Below are positions 20,054 through 31,470 of a stretch of 64,000 nucleotides of DNA, piece after piece. Numbering within the stretch: position 1 is the first letter of the stretch; each line of letters starts with the position of its first letter. The position numbers and the translations under genes are program-made. A model generated the notes under the pieces. That model saw only the letters and a program-made list of their open reading frames with translations, was not told where the DNA came from and ran no database searches. The stretch is taken from NCBI GenBank assembly GCA_023053545.1, contig JAKZAN010000006.1, positions 12,159,412 through 12,223,411 of the forward strand, read 5' to 3'. Source of the DNA: Lepidurus packardi. Lineage: Eukaryota > Arthropoda > Branchiopoda > Notostraca > Triopsidae.

Positions 20054-22337
20054 TCACCCTTTATTGCCCAACCATACAACTCGACTCTGTGAACAACAAA
20101 CAAGTACAGCTTCACCCGAACGGTTCGTATACGTGGCAGAACCAGATAGCAAAAAAGCCCCCAAGGCCGTCCAACTACAAAACCGTGAGGGCCGTCTCAC
20201 CGCCCTCCCTCTTCGGGTGATTACACGCTCGGAATTCCCAACATCCTCCCCCCTAGAACCTGAACGAGGTTCTACAGGTTCCAAGATACTTGTCGTGGGA
20301 AGGGGCACAGCTTCATTCGTAAGGAGTTCGGCAGGCGGTGCTGTAGGGTGAATGCTGTGAATAACTGGAACATCCGTAACTTCCAGCCGATACAATCGCT
20401 GGACCGGCCTTGTCAATTCACTCCCAGATGTCTTCAAAGTAACCGCTCGAATTTTCTTATCACGGCCCGGGTGTACTGCTATGATTCGCCCCAGCTTCCA
20501 TTTCATACGTGGTACGTTGTTCATTGATAAGTACTATTTCCCCTATCTTCAATGGAGTAGAGGTACTTCCCCCGTGACGGTATTGTTGAATTTCTTCTGC
20601 TGGCAAATGCGGGTTTAAACTGGAATCCTTTTTCTTCAATCGGGAAACAAATCTCAAAAGCCAAGCAGTGATTCTGATGATTCGAGATGATTTGCTGAAT
20701 CTTGCAAGGTCAAATATTGCTTCCGATTGGACAACGATGTTTAAATACGAAATCGGTTCCTTACGACATTCCAGCAGAGCTTCAGCGGGTTCTTCAGAAT
20801 GGTAAACCGTTTTGTTCTGTAACAAATCTCGGTTACCTTCAGCTAAGAACGAAGGTCCATGCCACCAAAACTGATTCTCGATGAGTTGCTCGGCATTCAT
20901 ACCTCGGGAGGCAATGTCGGCAGGGTTCAGTTCTCCTGGACAGTGGTGCCAGGTCGCAGGTGAAGTAAGAGCTTGAATTTCAGTGACGCGATTCCCCACG
21001 AATTGTCGCCATCGTCCAGGATGGCTCTTGATCCAGGCGAGAGTGATTTGTAAATCCGTCCAGAAAATCGGGGTGACTTCGACTTTGCGATTAGTGAAAA
21101 CCGGCTTCATGTGGGCCCATAACCTCGCGGCCAAAACGGCTGCTAATAGTTCCAAGCGGGGTAAGGATAACTCCTTGAGTGGGGCTACTCGGGTCTTGCT
21201 GGCAATAAGAATGGGTTTCGTACTGTTCGGCAATCGAGCATAAACAACAGTTCCATACGCTCTTTTGGATGCATCACAAAAGATGTAGACTTCAGTGTGA
21301 CCTGGAGTGATTTGAATGAATCGTGTAACGCTGACTTGAGCTAGATGACGCAAGGAGTCGACCCGTTTCATAAATTCAGTAACCAGGGGCTCTGGTACTA
21401 CGTCGTCCCAAGCGATGCCCAATATCCATAATTGCTTAATGAGGAGTTTGGCTGCTACAACAACAGGGCTAATTAGTCCGAGGGGGTAAAAAAGCTTCGC
21501 GACTGCTGAGATCATCTTCCGTTTGGTAATGATAGTTAATTCCGATTCAGTATGGATGGTCGGGGGATTGAAGGAGAATGTGTCGCTCAGGTTTTTCCAT
21601 ACAAGGCCCAGTACCTTGGTAGAATCGGTTCCATGAAAGGTGACTGATTCTTCAATATCTTCGATTCCAATGCGTTTCTGTATGTCAGGCTCGGATGTCA
21701 ACCATCGTGTTAAGTTCATTCCCGCATTCGTAAAAATTCTTCGAGCTTCGTTAACGAACTTAATGGCTTCCTCTATGGTATCAGCTCCGGCGACAACGTC
21801 ATCGACGTACACAGAATTGTCCAAGATGGCAGCAGTGGTTGTATACTGTGTCGCTTCCTTCTGCAAATGATGCTTGATGGTGGCAGCTAAAATGAACGGA
21901 CTGCTCTTCATGCCGAAGATGAGTCGATTCCATCGATAGGCGATGACGTCAGACTGGGGATTAAAAGGATCTCTAACCCAAAGACAGCGTAACACATAGC
22001 GATCCTTCCCGTTGATCTGAATTTGCGGAAACGCCTTCTCGATATCGGCAGTCAAAGGAATTTTGTAAGTCCGAAAGGCTAGAAGAATCTCCATGAGCTC
22101 GGGGTTCAACGAGGGACCACATTCCAGATGATCGTTGAGGCTCGTACCGCCAGGTGTCCTTGCGGAGGCATCGAAAACAATTCTCACTTTCGAGGACATT
22201 TTCTCTGCCCGTACGATCGGATGATGCGGTAAGTAGTGTAGAGGGCGTTGAAGTTGCGTATCAGAAGAGAAGGTGATCGGAACTTCCGTGATAAATTGGG
22301 CTTCTTTGTATTCGTAGAACGCAGACGCAGCTCCCGA
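20054..22337 (-). pseudogene. BEL element B pol with integrase core deleted
   Basis: Minus-strand pol open from 22337 through 20460. Reverse transcriptase: KVRIVFDASARTPGG, LTADIEKAFPQIQI, SVYVDDVVAGA (catalytic). RNase H: YIFCDASKRAYGTVVY, LPRLELLAAVLAARL, WTDLQITLAWIK (usual Ser replaced by Leu). The pre-integrase region starts (IIRITAWLLRFVSRLKK), but the frame then jumps to the integrase C-terminus (TPLKIGEIVLINE), so zinc finger and catalytic core are deleted. A frameshift near 20510 leads to the tail (LGRIIAVHPGRDKKIRAV). No LTR was found, and upstream gag is missing beyond 22337. Confidence 0.88.
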
Positions 22338-22442
22338 CTAGCAAATGCATCAAGTATCAAGCAAATGTATCAAGCGTTTGGATACGGCATAGGCGAACAC
22401 TTTCGAGTGGAATAAATGAACCTTCGAGGGATTACTAACCGA

Positions 22443-22616
22443 TTACTCATCCTTATCATTTCCGTGACGCATTGGACACTTGTCAATTGCCGGAAAGTGA
22501 CGCCCCCACGGAAAAGTCTTTGACGGGCGCTGTCCTTTCGCAAATTGAAAATTCCCAGCAAGGTACTGGCGCAAACGATCCCCCCATACCTTGTGGGGTA
22601 AGGCTTCTTTAGGCAT
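22443..22616 (-). CDS. Small ORF of unknown function
   Basis: A 57-codon minus-strand ORF with an ATG in reasonable context (tcatgcc), beginning MPKEALPHKVWGDRLRQYLA and ending MRHGNDKDE. Composition is balanced and not obviously a shadow of another frame, but no family is recognised. It lies in a short interval next to the truncated end of BEL-B. Confidence 0.3.
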   Translation of the reverse strand: MPKEALPHKVWGDRLRQYLAGNFQFAKGQRPSKTFPWGRHFPAIDKCPMRHGNDKDE

Positions 22617-22625
22617 GATGCCACA

Positions 22626-23280
22626 ATAAAGCCTGGCAGGTTAAAAAAAATGAGTTCATCAAGTGAATCTCACAACACAATCCATTATTCAATGTGATTT
22701 TTTCTTTTACCTTAACGTCAGCAAAACTTGTTAAAGATCAAACTACGGCACACAAACGAACCACTTGAACGAACGAATAAACAAAACGAAAACTTGAAAT
22801 CTCGCAAAAGAGAGCAAAGGTTTAAAGCTTCCAAACAGCATGAAAGATGGTTGGGAACTAAAGTTGAAACAATGCGGTCAGTGCTTCCACTTCTAGAGGT
22901 TTCCTTCCAGATTAGGGGTTTTCGACATTTTCTTTCTAAATCTAGAGGTTTTAATGAAAAAATAAATAATCTTTACTGTTTAGGTATAATAATTCAATTC
23001 ATCAATGTCAGAAATCCACCGAACATAAGCCTAGTTGCGTTTCCTTTCCAGAACACTGAATGCATTTTCTGAGTGGAGCACCAGGTTCGCGTTTGTGGGA
23101 TACCCTAGTATGACTAGAAACGACTGACTGCACTCAATGGAAGAAAGTGGCGAACAAGGTTCCCATGGGAATCGCCATGAGTATTACGAAAGGCTGCATT
23201 AAAACCCATGGCAACGCTGTTTCTAAATAAATTCAGAATGTTGTGTCTGTGATCGACTTCCATCATTAATTTCATGACTG
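22626..23280. other. Unassigned spacer
   Basis: AT-rich with no recognisable gene. An ORF at 22728-23072 on the plus strand has low-complexity charged content and looks non-coding. Confidence 0.5.
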
Positions 23281-23319
23281 AATGACTTGGAGGCAGGACC
23301 CTCACTTCATGGAATTATC

Positions 23320-23622
23320 CACACAAAAATACACAGAAGCATAATCGCTACAATAATGCAAGTGCGAACCACTTACTTCCTTACCAAAGCCTATCTTAAG
23401 CGTATCGGAAGGTGCGACTCAGATGTGTGCCCTTGTCAAGATCAGTCAACACAAGACCTCCCTCATCTCCTTTTCAACTGCAGAAGACTGAATAAAGAAA
23501 GAGCTGTGCTCCTTAGAAAACTCAGCTCCTTAAAAATGCATTTCAACGCCCAAAATATTCTAGCAGAACCAAAACTCTTCAACGGCATAGCCTTATTCTT
23601 TCAGTCAGCAATCTCAATATAA
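23320..23622 (+). pseudogene. LINE ORF2 3' end fragment
   Basis: Matches the C-terminus of the LINE at 34254-37049: IIATIMQVRTTYFLTKAYL, then CPCQDQSTQDLPHLLFNCRR (zinc-knuckle-like), and a shared end (MHFNAQNILAEPKLFNGIAL). It ends at the natural stop (23620-23622). 5' truncated, and no poly(A) is obvious. Confidence 0.8.
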
Positions 23623-24110
23623 TGATGGTCAAGTGCTGAAATCCCCATACGCAACACGCATGAACCCCGAACTGTTTACACCCGAAGATGTTCACTGTAC
23701 CTTAGGGTGCGTTCCAATTGGCGACTCAACCCGGGTTGAAGTGGGTTTTCAACTCGGGTTCCAGAACTCGCCTGTTTCAAGTGGCCAAACTCGGGTTCAA
23801 AGCGGAGTTTGAGGAAGGGTTGTTCGACTCCACTTTGGATCAGGGTTGAACACAGCAGAAGCGAGTTGGGGGACGTTTGGCGTCTGGGTGCTGGGTGGAG
23901 TCGTGGTTCCATGTAAACAAAACAAAGCTTTTCAAGCATTTTCACTCTTTTCGTTTACAGTTATATTATCTTATTGTATCGTCACACAAAAAGGTATTTT
24001 TGTAGAAATATTATCCTTTCCTTAACTTTTCACTTTGTGACAGGTGAATTTGTATAAAGTTTTCTACCGGCAAGTGCGTTAATTTTAGTTCGGTTTATTT
24101 TAATGCAGTT

Positions 24111-24965
24111 ATGGCTGACCCCATAAAAAAGATCCATCTGGGGAGTAAAAGAAACGAGGTTTCTGATTAATCTATGGGGAGACCCTGCTATGCAGACACA
24201 ATTCGAAGGAATGAAGAGAAAGGATACCCTATTTAAGGAACTTGAAAACAAAATGCTTGAGTACAAGTACGTCCGTTCGTCGGATCAAATTAAGGAGAAA
24301 CTCAAGAACCTCAAAAGGGATCATCGGTAAGCGTTAAAGAAAATTTCACAAAGTGGTGCTGGTGACCTCAATATGGACGATAATCCATACTTCGAAGATA
24401 TGAACAAAGTATTGGGGCATCGTCCAAGTTCGAATCCAGTTGAAATTTTGGATTCCATGTCTCCTGTTCCGTCCACATCTTGTTCCATACCCTATTCCAT
24501 TACTCCAATTGACGATCGTATAGATGATGACACATCAGCATTACAAAGTGATTCTGACGGTAATTACTTTGATCTATTCCTAGCACAAATTAATTATACT
24601 TGAAAGTAGATACGCGTAACGAATCTTCAAGTTCTGTCGTGGGTAGGCCGCCTCTGAGAAAGAGAAGCAAGACAGACGATTTGAAGCCAATCGAGTCTCT
24701 CATGCAGGGCTTTGCTGAGCGAGATGCTCAGTTTTTGGAGCAGCAGAACAGGATTTTGAATGATCTTAACGAAAGGAGGGAGCGGGAAGATACTTGGCGC
24801 TTAAAAGAGCAGGAGTTCCGTGAAAAAGAAGCGGAGCGCCTTGCTACAGAAGAAGAGCGTAGCAAATGCGATGAAGAGAGAAAAGACAAGATGCTCGAGC
24901 TTATGGCATTGCTCGTCGGCAATAGATATGCAGATAAAGCAAAAACCCGTTCTCAAAGAAAATAA
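24111..24965 (+). pseudogene. Harbinger-1 Myb/SANT-like accessory protein
   Basis: A trihelix/MADF-like DNA-binding region with KETRFLINLWGDPAMQTQFE and IKEKLKNLKRDHR, then an acidic/Pro-rich middle (YFEDMNKVLGHRPSSNP). The C-terminal part is a charged coiled coil (EREDTWRLKEQEFREKEAER). In Harbingers such a protein helps transposase enter the nucleus and bind DNA. Three lesions are visible: a shift between the candidate ATG (24111) and the Myb frame, an in-frame TAA just after KRDHR, and a frame change near 24600. Confidence 0.7.
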
Positions 24966-25072
24966 CAATATAATGTAACAATTATCTGGTTTTCTCGGGT
25001 CTTATGTCATGCATTTGATTAACAGTGCAATACACCAGTGCAATTTGGAACTATTTTACTTTTCATAATTCA

Positions 25073-26209
25073 TTACATATTATCACACAAGGCGTCCCTG
25101 ATAGAGTTTGGGTACGTCATAAGTTGTGGAAGAGGTACGTTTTCGATTTGTTCTTCAAAATCATCTTCAACCGCAGGCAGTCTGAAGCACGAATCAAAGA
25201 GGTCTCCTTGGTCCTCGCAAATGTTGTGTAATATACAGCATGCATATATAACTCTGTTAATGCGGAAAATGTTTGTATCATTCCTTTTCAGGAGACATCT
25301 CCATCGACCTTTCAGTTTCCCGAAGGTTCGTTCTACTACCATGCGATTACTGCTCAAAATGTTGTTGAAACGTTCCTTCTCGTCAGTAATCGCATGTGTA
25401 GGATACGGCTCCATAAGCCAAGATAAGGGTGGATAAGCGGCGTCACCAATGATATAACATAGGACATTTATCCCCTTGACAAGTTTTCTTAGATTGGGGA
25501 ATAGACGATTTTGCTGGCCAAGCCGGTGCAGTTTGCTGTTTGCAAAAATTCTTGCCTCGTGCACCGAGCCAGGCCAGCATGTTGATAAAACGCCCTGAGA
25601 AATCCACAACAGCTTGAAGTACAACCGTGTACGTACCCTTTCGTACACAGTAATAGTCAGAACTGTGTTCTTTCGGTGCCAAAATAGGGATATGTGTACC
25701 ATCAATGGCTCCAACACACTGGGGCAATTTTCTCCTCTGGAAAGCTCGATATCATTTCTTGCAACCGGTCACCTTTAGGCATTGTTATTATGGAGTACCC
25801 TAGGAGAACAACCAGGACGTCGCAAGTTTCATGGAATGCTCGCCATGCTGTTGTTTTGCTTGCACCAAAAATATTAGCCAGAGACCGAAATTCGATATTT
25901 GTTCCTAGGCGCCAGAGCGTGAGGGCAACTTGTTTTTCACAAGAGATGGGTACACAGTTGGTTTTCTTTTTGGTTATTTTCTCGCAGGAGATCACAAATG
26001 TACTGGAAAGTGCGTCGCGTTACACGGATGTTAGTTTTCCATTCTTTGTCAGTCCAGGTCTTGTTTATGATCTCCGTCCAGAAAGTTTCCGTCCTGTGAA
26101 TTTTACGAAGTGATCGACGAGCAGCTTTTCTTGTCAAGATTTCTAAAGCCAGGGTGAATACCATATACAGGCGTTTCATTCGAATTTCAGCAATGCTTGA
26201 AAGAGACAA
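25073..26209 (-). pseudogene. Harbinger-1 DDE transposase, frameshifted
   Basis: From the N-terminus: a helical region (RVTRRTFQYICDLLREN), a helix-turn-helix-like segment (SLANIFGASKTTAWRAFHE), the first catalytic Asp (VGAIDGTHIPILAPKEH), the second (CWPGSVHEARIF) and GDAAYPPLSWLM. The catalytic Glu is in VVERTFGKLKGRWRCL, and a C-terminal ACCILHNICED follows. At least three frame changes (about 25960, 25720, 25580) break the gene. It would cut and paste the element at three-base targets. Confidence 0.85.
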
Positions 26210-26562
26210 GAGCAGCTCAATTTCACGAATTTCTCTTATTTGTTGGGAAAGCCTCGCAAGAAAACTTGCTGAAATGCAATCTAAAACGTACGTAATATTT
26301 TAACGTAAGTCCGTATTTCATTCCTAATTTAAAGGTATTACTTTGCTGCGACACTGAAAAGTCCATAACCATTTTTTGAAGAAAAAGAAATATAGATGTT
26401 TCGTCCATCATTCAGTTTATTATTTAAAGAAAACGCACGTTGCAATATTTCCAAACACTTTGTTTTTGTTTACAATTATGATGAAGTAGTATTGTATCAT
26501 TGAGTGCAATACAGCGATTCATTGTCTCTGATTACAAGTTGTATCGATTTCAACCATAACCA

Positions 26563-28158
26563 ACACTAAGCTACTGGATGTGACAATGTGTAACAAGATG
26601 TAGCAGAAAACCACTTACAGCTACATCTTGTCACATATTGTTGCTTCGTGTCATATTTTTCTGTGACAGTATGTGGCAGGATGTGACATACTGTCGCTTC
26701 GTGGCACATCGGGTCACATCGTGCTACATCGTGCTACATCGTGCTACATCCTGCCACTTGTTGTCGCGTACAAGGCCCACCCATAAAGCCCTCTCTCAGA
26801 CCTGGGGGCGGGACCACCCTTGTATACAAAATGTAAGTTCTAGGTTCTGCGCTACACGTGTCCCACTGAAACGAGTGCCCCCATTCGGCTGTTGGCTGTA
26901 ACTAAACATGAATGTCCGAGGCGCAGAAAGACTTATTTAAGTTGTCCAAACCGTCAATAGGCTGTGCTTACGAATGCCACTTCGAAATAATACAAATGGA
27001 TTTATTCGTCATTAGTTGAAGCAAATGTATTTTGTCTTGGGTACAGATATGTACCCATGATTTTGATAGCGATCTGATAATCTCAATCATCTGTTAAAAA
27101 AAAGAAATACACTGCTATTTTTCTCGAAGATTTTATTACCGAAATTGAAGACTTCGAGCATTTCTTGTCGGTATAGCTATAGGCTCTACTCATTTTTACA
27201 GTTTAACTTCTTATTTAGTTATTTTTATTTATTTTTATTCTTATTTTATATTATTATTATCTTATTCTTATTATTATATTATTATCTTATTCTTTATTTT
27301 TATTTATTTTTATTCTTATTTAGTTATTCTTATTTAGTTATTTTAATGTCAAGAGAGTTACTGTTTATTACATTGCTGTTATCTTACTTTATTACAAGTG
27401 CAATGCACGAATGACCAACTGTGTGAGAATTGCAAACACCTATAGGTTAAAGTTTCTTAAACAATACAGGAGTCGGCACCAAATTAAATTCCTGTCAAAA
27501 TGCTTAAGCAAAGTAAAAGTTTCGCTCACACATTCATCACACAGACATCACATCGTCGGTTATTTTCACAACATTAGATGCCACTTGCAAAGTGAAATTT
27601 ATTCCTCAATGCCTTTTGCTTGATTAATTTCTTGGTAAAAAATATGAGTTGTATAGATGGGGGCGGGACATATCTGTACCCAAGACAAAATACATTTGCT
27701 TCAACTAATGACGAATAAATCCATTTGTATTATTTCGAAGTGGCATTCGTAAGCACAGCCTATTGACGGTTTGGACAACTTAAATAAGTCTTTCTGCGCC
27801 TCGGACATTCATGTTTAGTTACAGCCAACAGCCGAATGGGGGCACTCGTTTCAGTGGGACACGTGTAGCGCAGAACCTAGAACTTACATTTTGTATACAA
27901 GGGTGGTCCCGCCCCCAGGTCTGAGAGAGGGCTTTATGGGTGGGCCTTGTACGCGACAACAAGTGGCAGGATGTAGCACGATGTAGCACGATGTAGCACG
28001 ATGTGACCCGATGTGCCACGAAGCGACAGTATGTCACATCCTGCCACATACTGTCACAGAAAAATATGACACGAAGCAACAATATGTGACAAGATGTAGC
28101 TGTAAGTGGTTTTCTGCTACATCTTGTTACTCATTGTCACATCCAGTAGCTTAGTGTT
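26563..28158. mobile_element. Fold-back element with ~490-bp inverted arms
   Basis: Left arm 26563-27052 and right arm 27668-28158 are almost perfect inverted copies around a 615-bp AT-rich spacer. Both ends read aacactaagctactggatgt inward. The outer part of each arm carries many tandem-like copies of a gatgt(a/g)gca-type motif, for example three consecutive atcgtgctac units. No target-site duplication is evident and no transposase is encoded. The spacer contains (ttatt)n-type simple sequence at 27220-27340. Confidence 0.85.
26638..26901 (+). other. 87-codon ORF in the left arm, duplicated in the right arm
   Basis: An ORF with an identical inverted twin at 27819-28082. It overlaps the short-motif repeats, which give repeated CY/CH-rich peptides, so it is probably not a gene. 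It is listed because the two copies show no amino-acid difference, a measure of arm identity. Confidence 0.25.
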
Positions 28159-28173
28159 AATTTCTGCTGCTTT

Positions 28174-28814
28174 CTAATGACATGAAGTGACAAGAAGTAA
28201 CATAATGTAGCAAAATGTGTACATATGTGCACATAAGTGAACATAAGTACACATGTGTGCACTTCTTGCGTTTCCAAAGCCCCAATTTAGTGTTCCTGAG
28301 TTTTGGCCTCTCAGGGCTGCCATAGGGGTTTCTATGGCCAGGGAATCTTCTTTAAACTTAGGAACAGTAAAAAAAGACACTGATCTTGCTAACTGACCTG
28401 ACAGCACTGCAGAAAAGGTATTGATTTTTTTCAAAATACGTCGTTTGTACAACGATTTCAGTCTCTTTGGGAAGGGAAACTGGCCATAGGAAAATTGAAT
28501 GAGCCTTCTTCGAGGAAAATGGTTGCAGTTCCCCCAGCAATTGCATTTCGGCTGATTTTTTGCAGCCGAAAGTTAAAAGGAATTTGTAGGCAGGTATCTA
28601 ATGATAGCCCAAAAATCCCCTTTACAACCCCATCTTCGAGGTGCAGAAAAACCTCCGTATGAACACGAATACATGCTAAATTCCTCATTTTCATCATCTT
28701 TCTGCCTTGGAAGCTACTTTTTATTACCCTTTTTGGATGATTAGGCTTTCCGTCTCTCTTTAAGGCTGGAACTGCGGTGTGGAACACTACTCCTGCCAAA
28801 TGTGATAATTCCAT
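28174..28814 (-). CDS. Unknown ORF pair, possible gene remnant
   Basis: Minus-strand ORFs 28814-28458 (118 codons, ending MASFPSQRD) and 28452-28174. The first has a composition like real protein (VFLHLEDGVVKGIFGLSLD) but no family is recognised. The second reads into the tgtgcacataagtg-type repeats that continue outward from the fold-back element, so its C-terminus is not genic. Confidence 0.25.
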
Positions 28815-29927
28815 TACTTTGTGTAATGTCTGATTTATGTATTTATTAACATGACCAAAAAAACTTTAAAATAGCTCTATTGAATCTTCAATTGGAATTT
28901 TCAAATTAATTTTTCATTACAAAAACTGATTGTGTGGTGATTGTACCAGATTTATTAAATATGTTTTTTCGAGAATTCAAGACGACATACATGGAGTACG
29001 ATTCGAAACTTTATTGTTAATAACTTAAGACCAAATGTAGAATAGTTTTTTTGCAAAATTGCCTGAACCTTCGAACATTTGACTTCTCTATTATTCGGCT
29101 TGGTATACTGTAGTCTGCAACTAAATTTTCTTTAATGATGTTCTTTGTTGTCGAAATTTTAATTATGTTGAGTAATGGGGTATTTTTCGTGGGCGAGTTT
29201 GGGTATACTGTGCGATAACTAATTGAGAAACACTGGGCTAACCAAACTACCTGCGAGAAGTCAAAATGCGCGATATGCTGAATGGGGGGCGGTCTGGATG
29301 CACCCGTCGATTGGAATTAGTATACAAAATTGATAACTAATTAACATTATTTAGAAAAACAGCCCTCCTGTAACATTTCAGCCTGATGACATGCAATGCC
29401 TCTGCTTGTTACGGTTGTTTTACCATCGTTTATTGTTGTCCTGTTTGAGTGAAGTGACATCAGCATCGTCTATGGCTATGACAAGTCTCGTAATCTTTAG
29501 TTAGCCATTGTGCATTTATTTGTTAAATATGGTGTACCAAGAATGACACAGGTAGTTCCATGACTGTCACCTTACCTATTTAAGGCGGCTGGTCCACAAA
29601 AGTGTTCGACTCTAGTTGTCTTAGTTCGAAAAAAGAATGACAGCGAATAACTGGCAGTTTGGTTTCAAGTTCTATTGTACTTCGATCACGTCAAAAGATT
29701 TGCGTTTCATAGTATATTTGTAGCAACAAATCGTTTGGGACTTTGCATTCACTACTGCCATTAATAAATTAATAAATTTCTTAGTTTAACAGCACACAAG
29801 GAGTTTTCTTATCCGCCGGGTAGGGAAACGGAAGTGTAGCCTATAGCATGTCGAGTTTCCAAGAGTGCGTCCGGTTTAAGCCTGTAACCGGCTTATAGTT
29901 AACGATAAATTTTTGTGGAAGTACTTA
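28815..29927. other. Unassigned spacer with LTR-like segment
   Basis: No gene visible. Around 29530-29830 a promoter-like tatttaaggcgg, a poly(A) signal region (aataaattaataaa) and a downstream GT-rich part are spaced as in a retrotransposon LTR. No second copy or flanking duplication was seen. Confidence 0.35.
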
Positions 29928-30440
29928 TACCTAGGCTAGACGGGACGCTAATTATCATTAACCTTTAATGTTGATCAAGTCGTCCCAGAACGGGGAATAG
30001 TTGTTGAGTGTCCAGACGACAAACTGAAAGGGCACTTTCATTGAGCGTAATCCTATGCTTAAGGCTACACCTTCACATATTTTACCTTCACATAAACACT
30101 TTTCTGTCAAAAAGTATTTTTCATGTCGCTTTCCTATCAGAAAGTATTTTGAACCGTAAACGATGGACGTGTTTCCGCTTACACCTTTAAGTGAAGTTGT
30201 TTTTCCAAGTTTTCTTGGAGAAACTTTAATTCTAGTCCAGCTGCTTATCTTGCGCAAAAGATTAGCGAGAAATAGGAGAGACAAGCAATTAAAAGCTATA
30301 CTTTCATTAATAAGCAGTCTCCTGATTTGTAAAGGTAAAGAGATAAGTAGTACATTCAGAAAAATAGTTTGTTATAACCATCTTTCCTAGTACCTAGGCC
30401 ACAATCGCTCGTTTCTTCTGGAGAGTGGTGGCTCAAGATT

Positions 30441-31456
30441 GTGCCAACAATGTCAGAAGTTACATTCCGACAAAATTTCCGTACCTCAAGAGCCTTATTT
30501 ACGTACCTTTGCGACCGGCTACGCCCTGTACTGAAAAAAAAACACAACGATTATGAGAAGACCTATTCCGGTTATAAAGAGAGTAGCTGTTGCTGTTTTT
30601 TCGCTTGCATCAGCAGCAGAACTACGCGTTGTCGGACATCTTTTCGGAATTGGAAGAAGTACTGTACCCTACATACTTTACGAATTTTGTCACGCTGTCG
30701 TCGACGTGTTCATGCCCGAATTTATCAAATTACCCGAGAGCGAAAGGGAATATGACATTTTAGCCAATGATTTCTCAGCGATGTGGAATTACCCACTTGC
30801 AATTGGTGCAATCGATGGCTGCCATATCCCGATTTGTCCTCCTAAGGAAGAAGCTGTTGATTACTACAATTATAAAGGCTTCTATAGCGTAATTCTATTC
30901 GCAATGTGCGACGCGAAATATAGGTTTTCCTATATAAACGTTGGGTGTCCAGGGCGGAACAACGACAGCTACATTTTCAAAAATTCACGTTTCTACGAGA
31001 AGGTGTTGAACCCTTGAGCGTTTGAATTCTTCCATGTATGTTAGCGATGTACGAGTACCAACCCACATTTTAGGAGACGGAGCTTTCCAACTGTTGCCAA
31101 CGCTAATGAAGCCATATCGTGATACAACGAGGTTATCCGAGGAGCAAAAACATTTTAATTTTCGGTTGTCTCGCGCTCGACGGGTAATTGAAAATGCTTT
31201 TGGAAGACTAAAGATGCGCTGGCGAATTACTTATAAACGAATGGAGTTTCCTGTTAGTAAAATTAACCTCATTACCAAAGCTTGTTGTACCCTTCACAAT
31301 ATGTGCGAAAAATTTGGCGTGCCCGCAGAAGATTGCGATGCTGAGTTTAGCGAGCAAACAAGGCCCAATACCTTTCGTAACGAAGCAACAATAAGAGCAG
31401 AGCAAGTTCGTTCCGAAATGGTGGAATTTTTTAATGACAACCCAATTCACCTATAA
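30441..31456 (+). pseudogene. Harbinger-2 DDE transposase
   Basis: N-terminal helical region (FRTSRALFTYLCDRLRPVL), then HTH-like AELRVVGHLFGIGRSTV. The catalytic residues are the Asp in GAIDGCHIPICPPKEE, the Asp in VGCPGRNNDSYIF and the Glu in RRVIENAFGRLKMRW. TKACCTLHNMCEKFG follows. The frame changes twice: near 30560, downstream of a nine-A run, and between 31010 and 31030. All catalytic residues are present, so decay is recent. The usual His/Asp variant of the second motif is NND here. Confidence 0.87.
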
Positions 31457-31470
31457 AACCCAAGAAACCC

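Larger units (their letters stand above)
23705..26560. mobile_element. PIF/Harbinger element 1, decayed
   Basis: Two convergent genes, a plus-strand Myb/SANT-like protein and a minus-strand DDE transposase, define a Harbinger. The left end is proposed at gggtgcgttccaattggcga after TTA (23702-23704), followed by subterminal repeats of the type actcgggtt. The complementary right terminus was not found before the fold-back element at 26563, so that end is lost or displaced. Confidence 0.72.

Noticed and set aside
24600-24965. Independent coiled-coil gene
   Set aside because: It continues the Harbinger Myb-like protein in a shifted frame, with no separate start context.
26600-26760. CRISPR-like repeat array
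   Set aside because: Units are degenerate 10-mers without spacers, within a fold-back arm, in a eukaryotic genome.
26638-26901. Identical 87-codon ORFs in both arms taken as a conserved gene
   Set aside because: Identity is explained by arm identity at the DNA level, and the peptide is built from the short-motif array.
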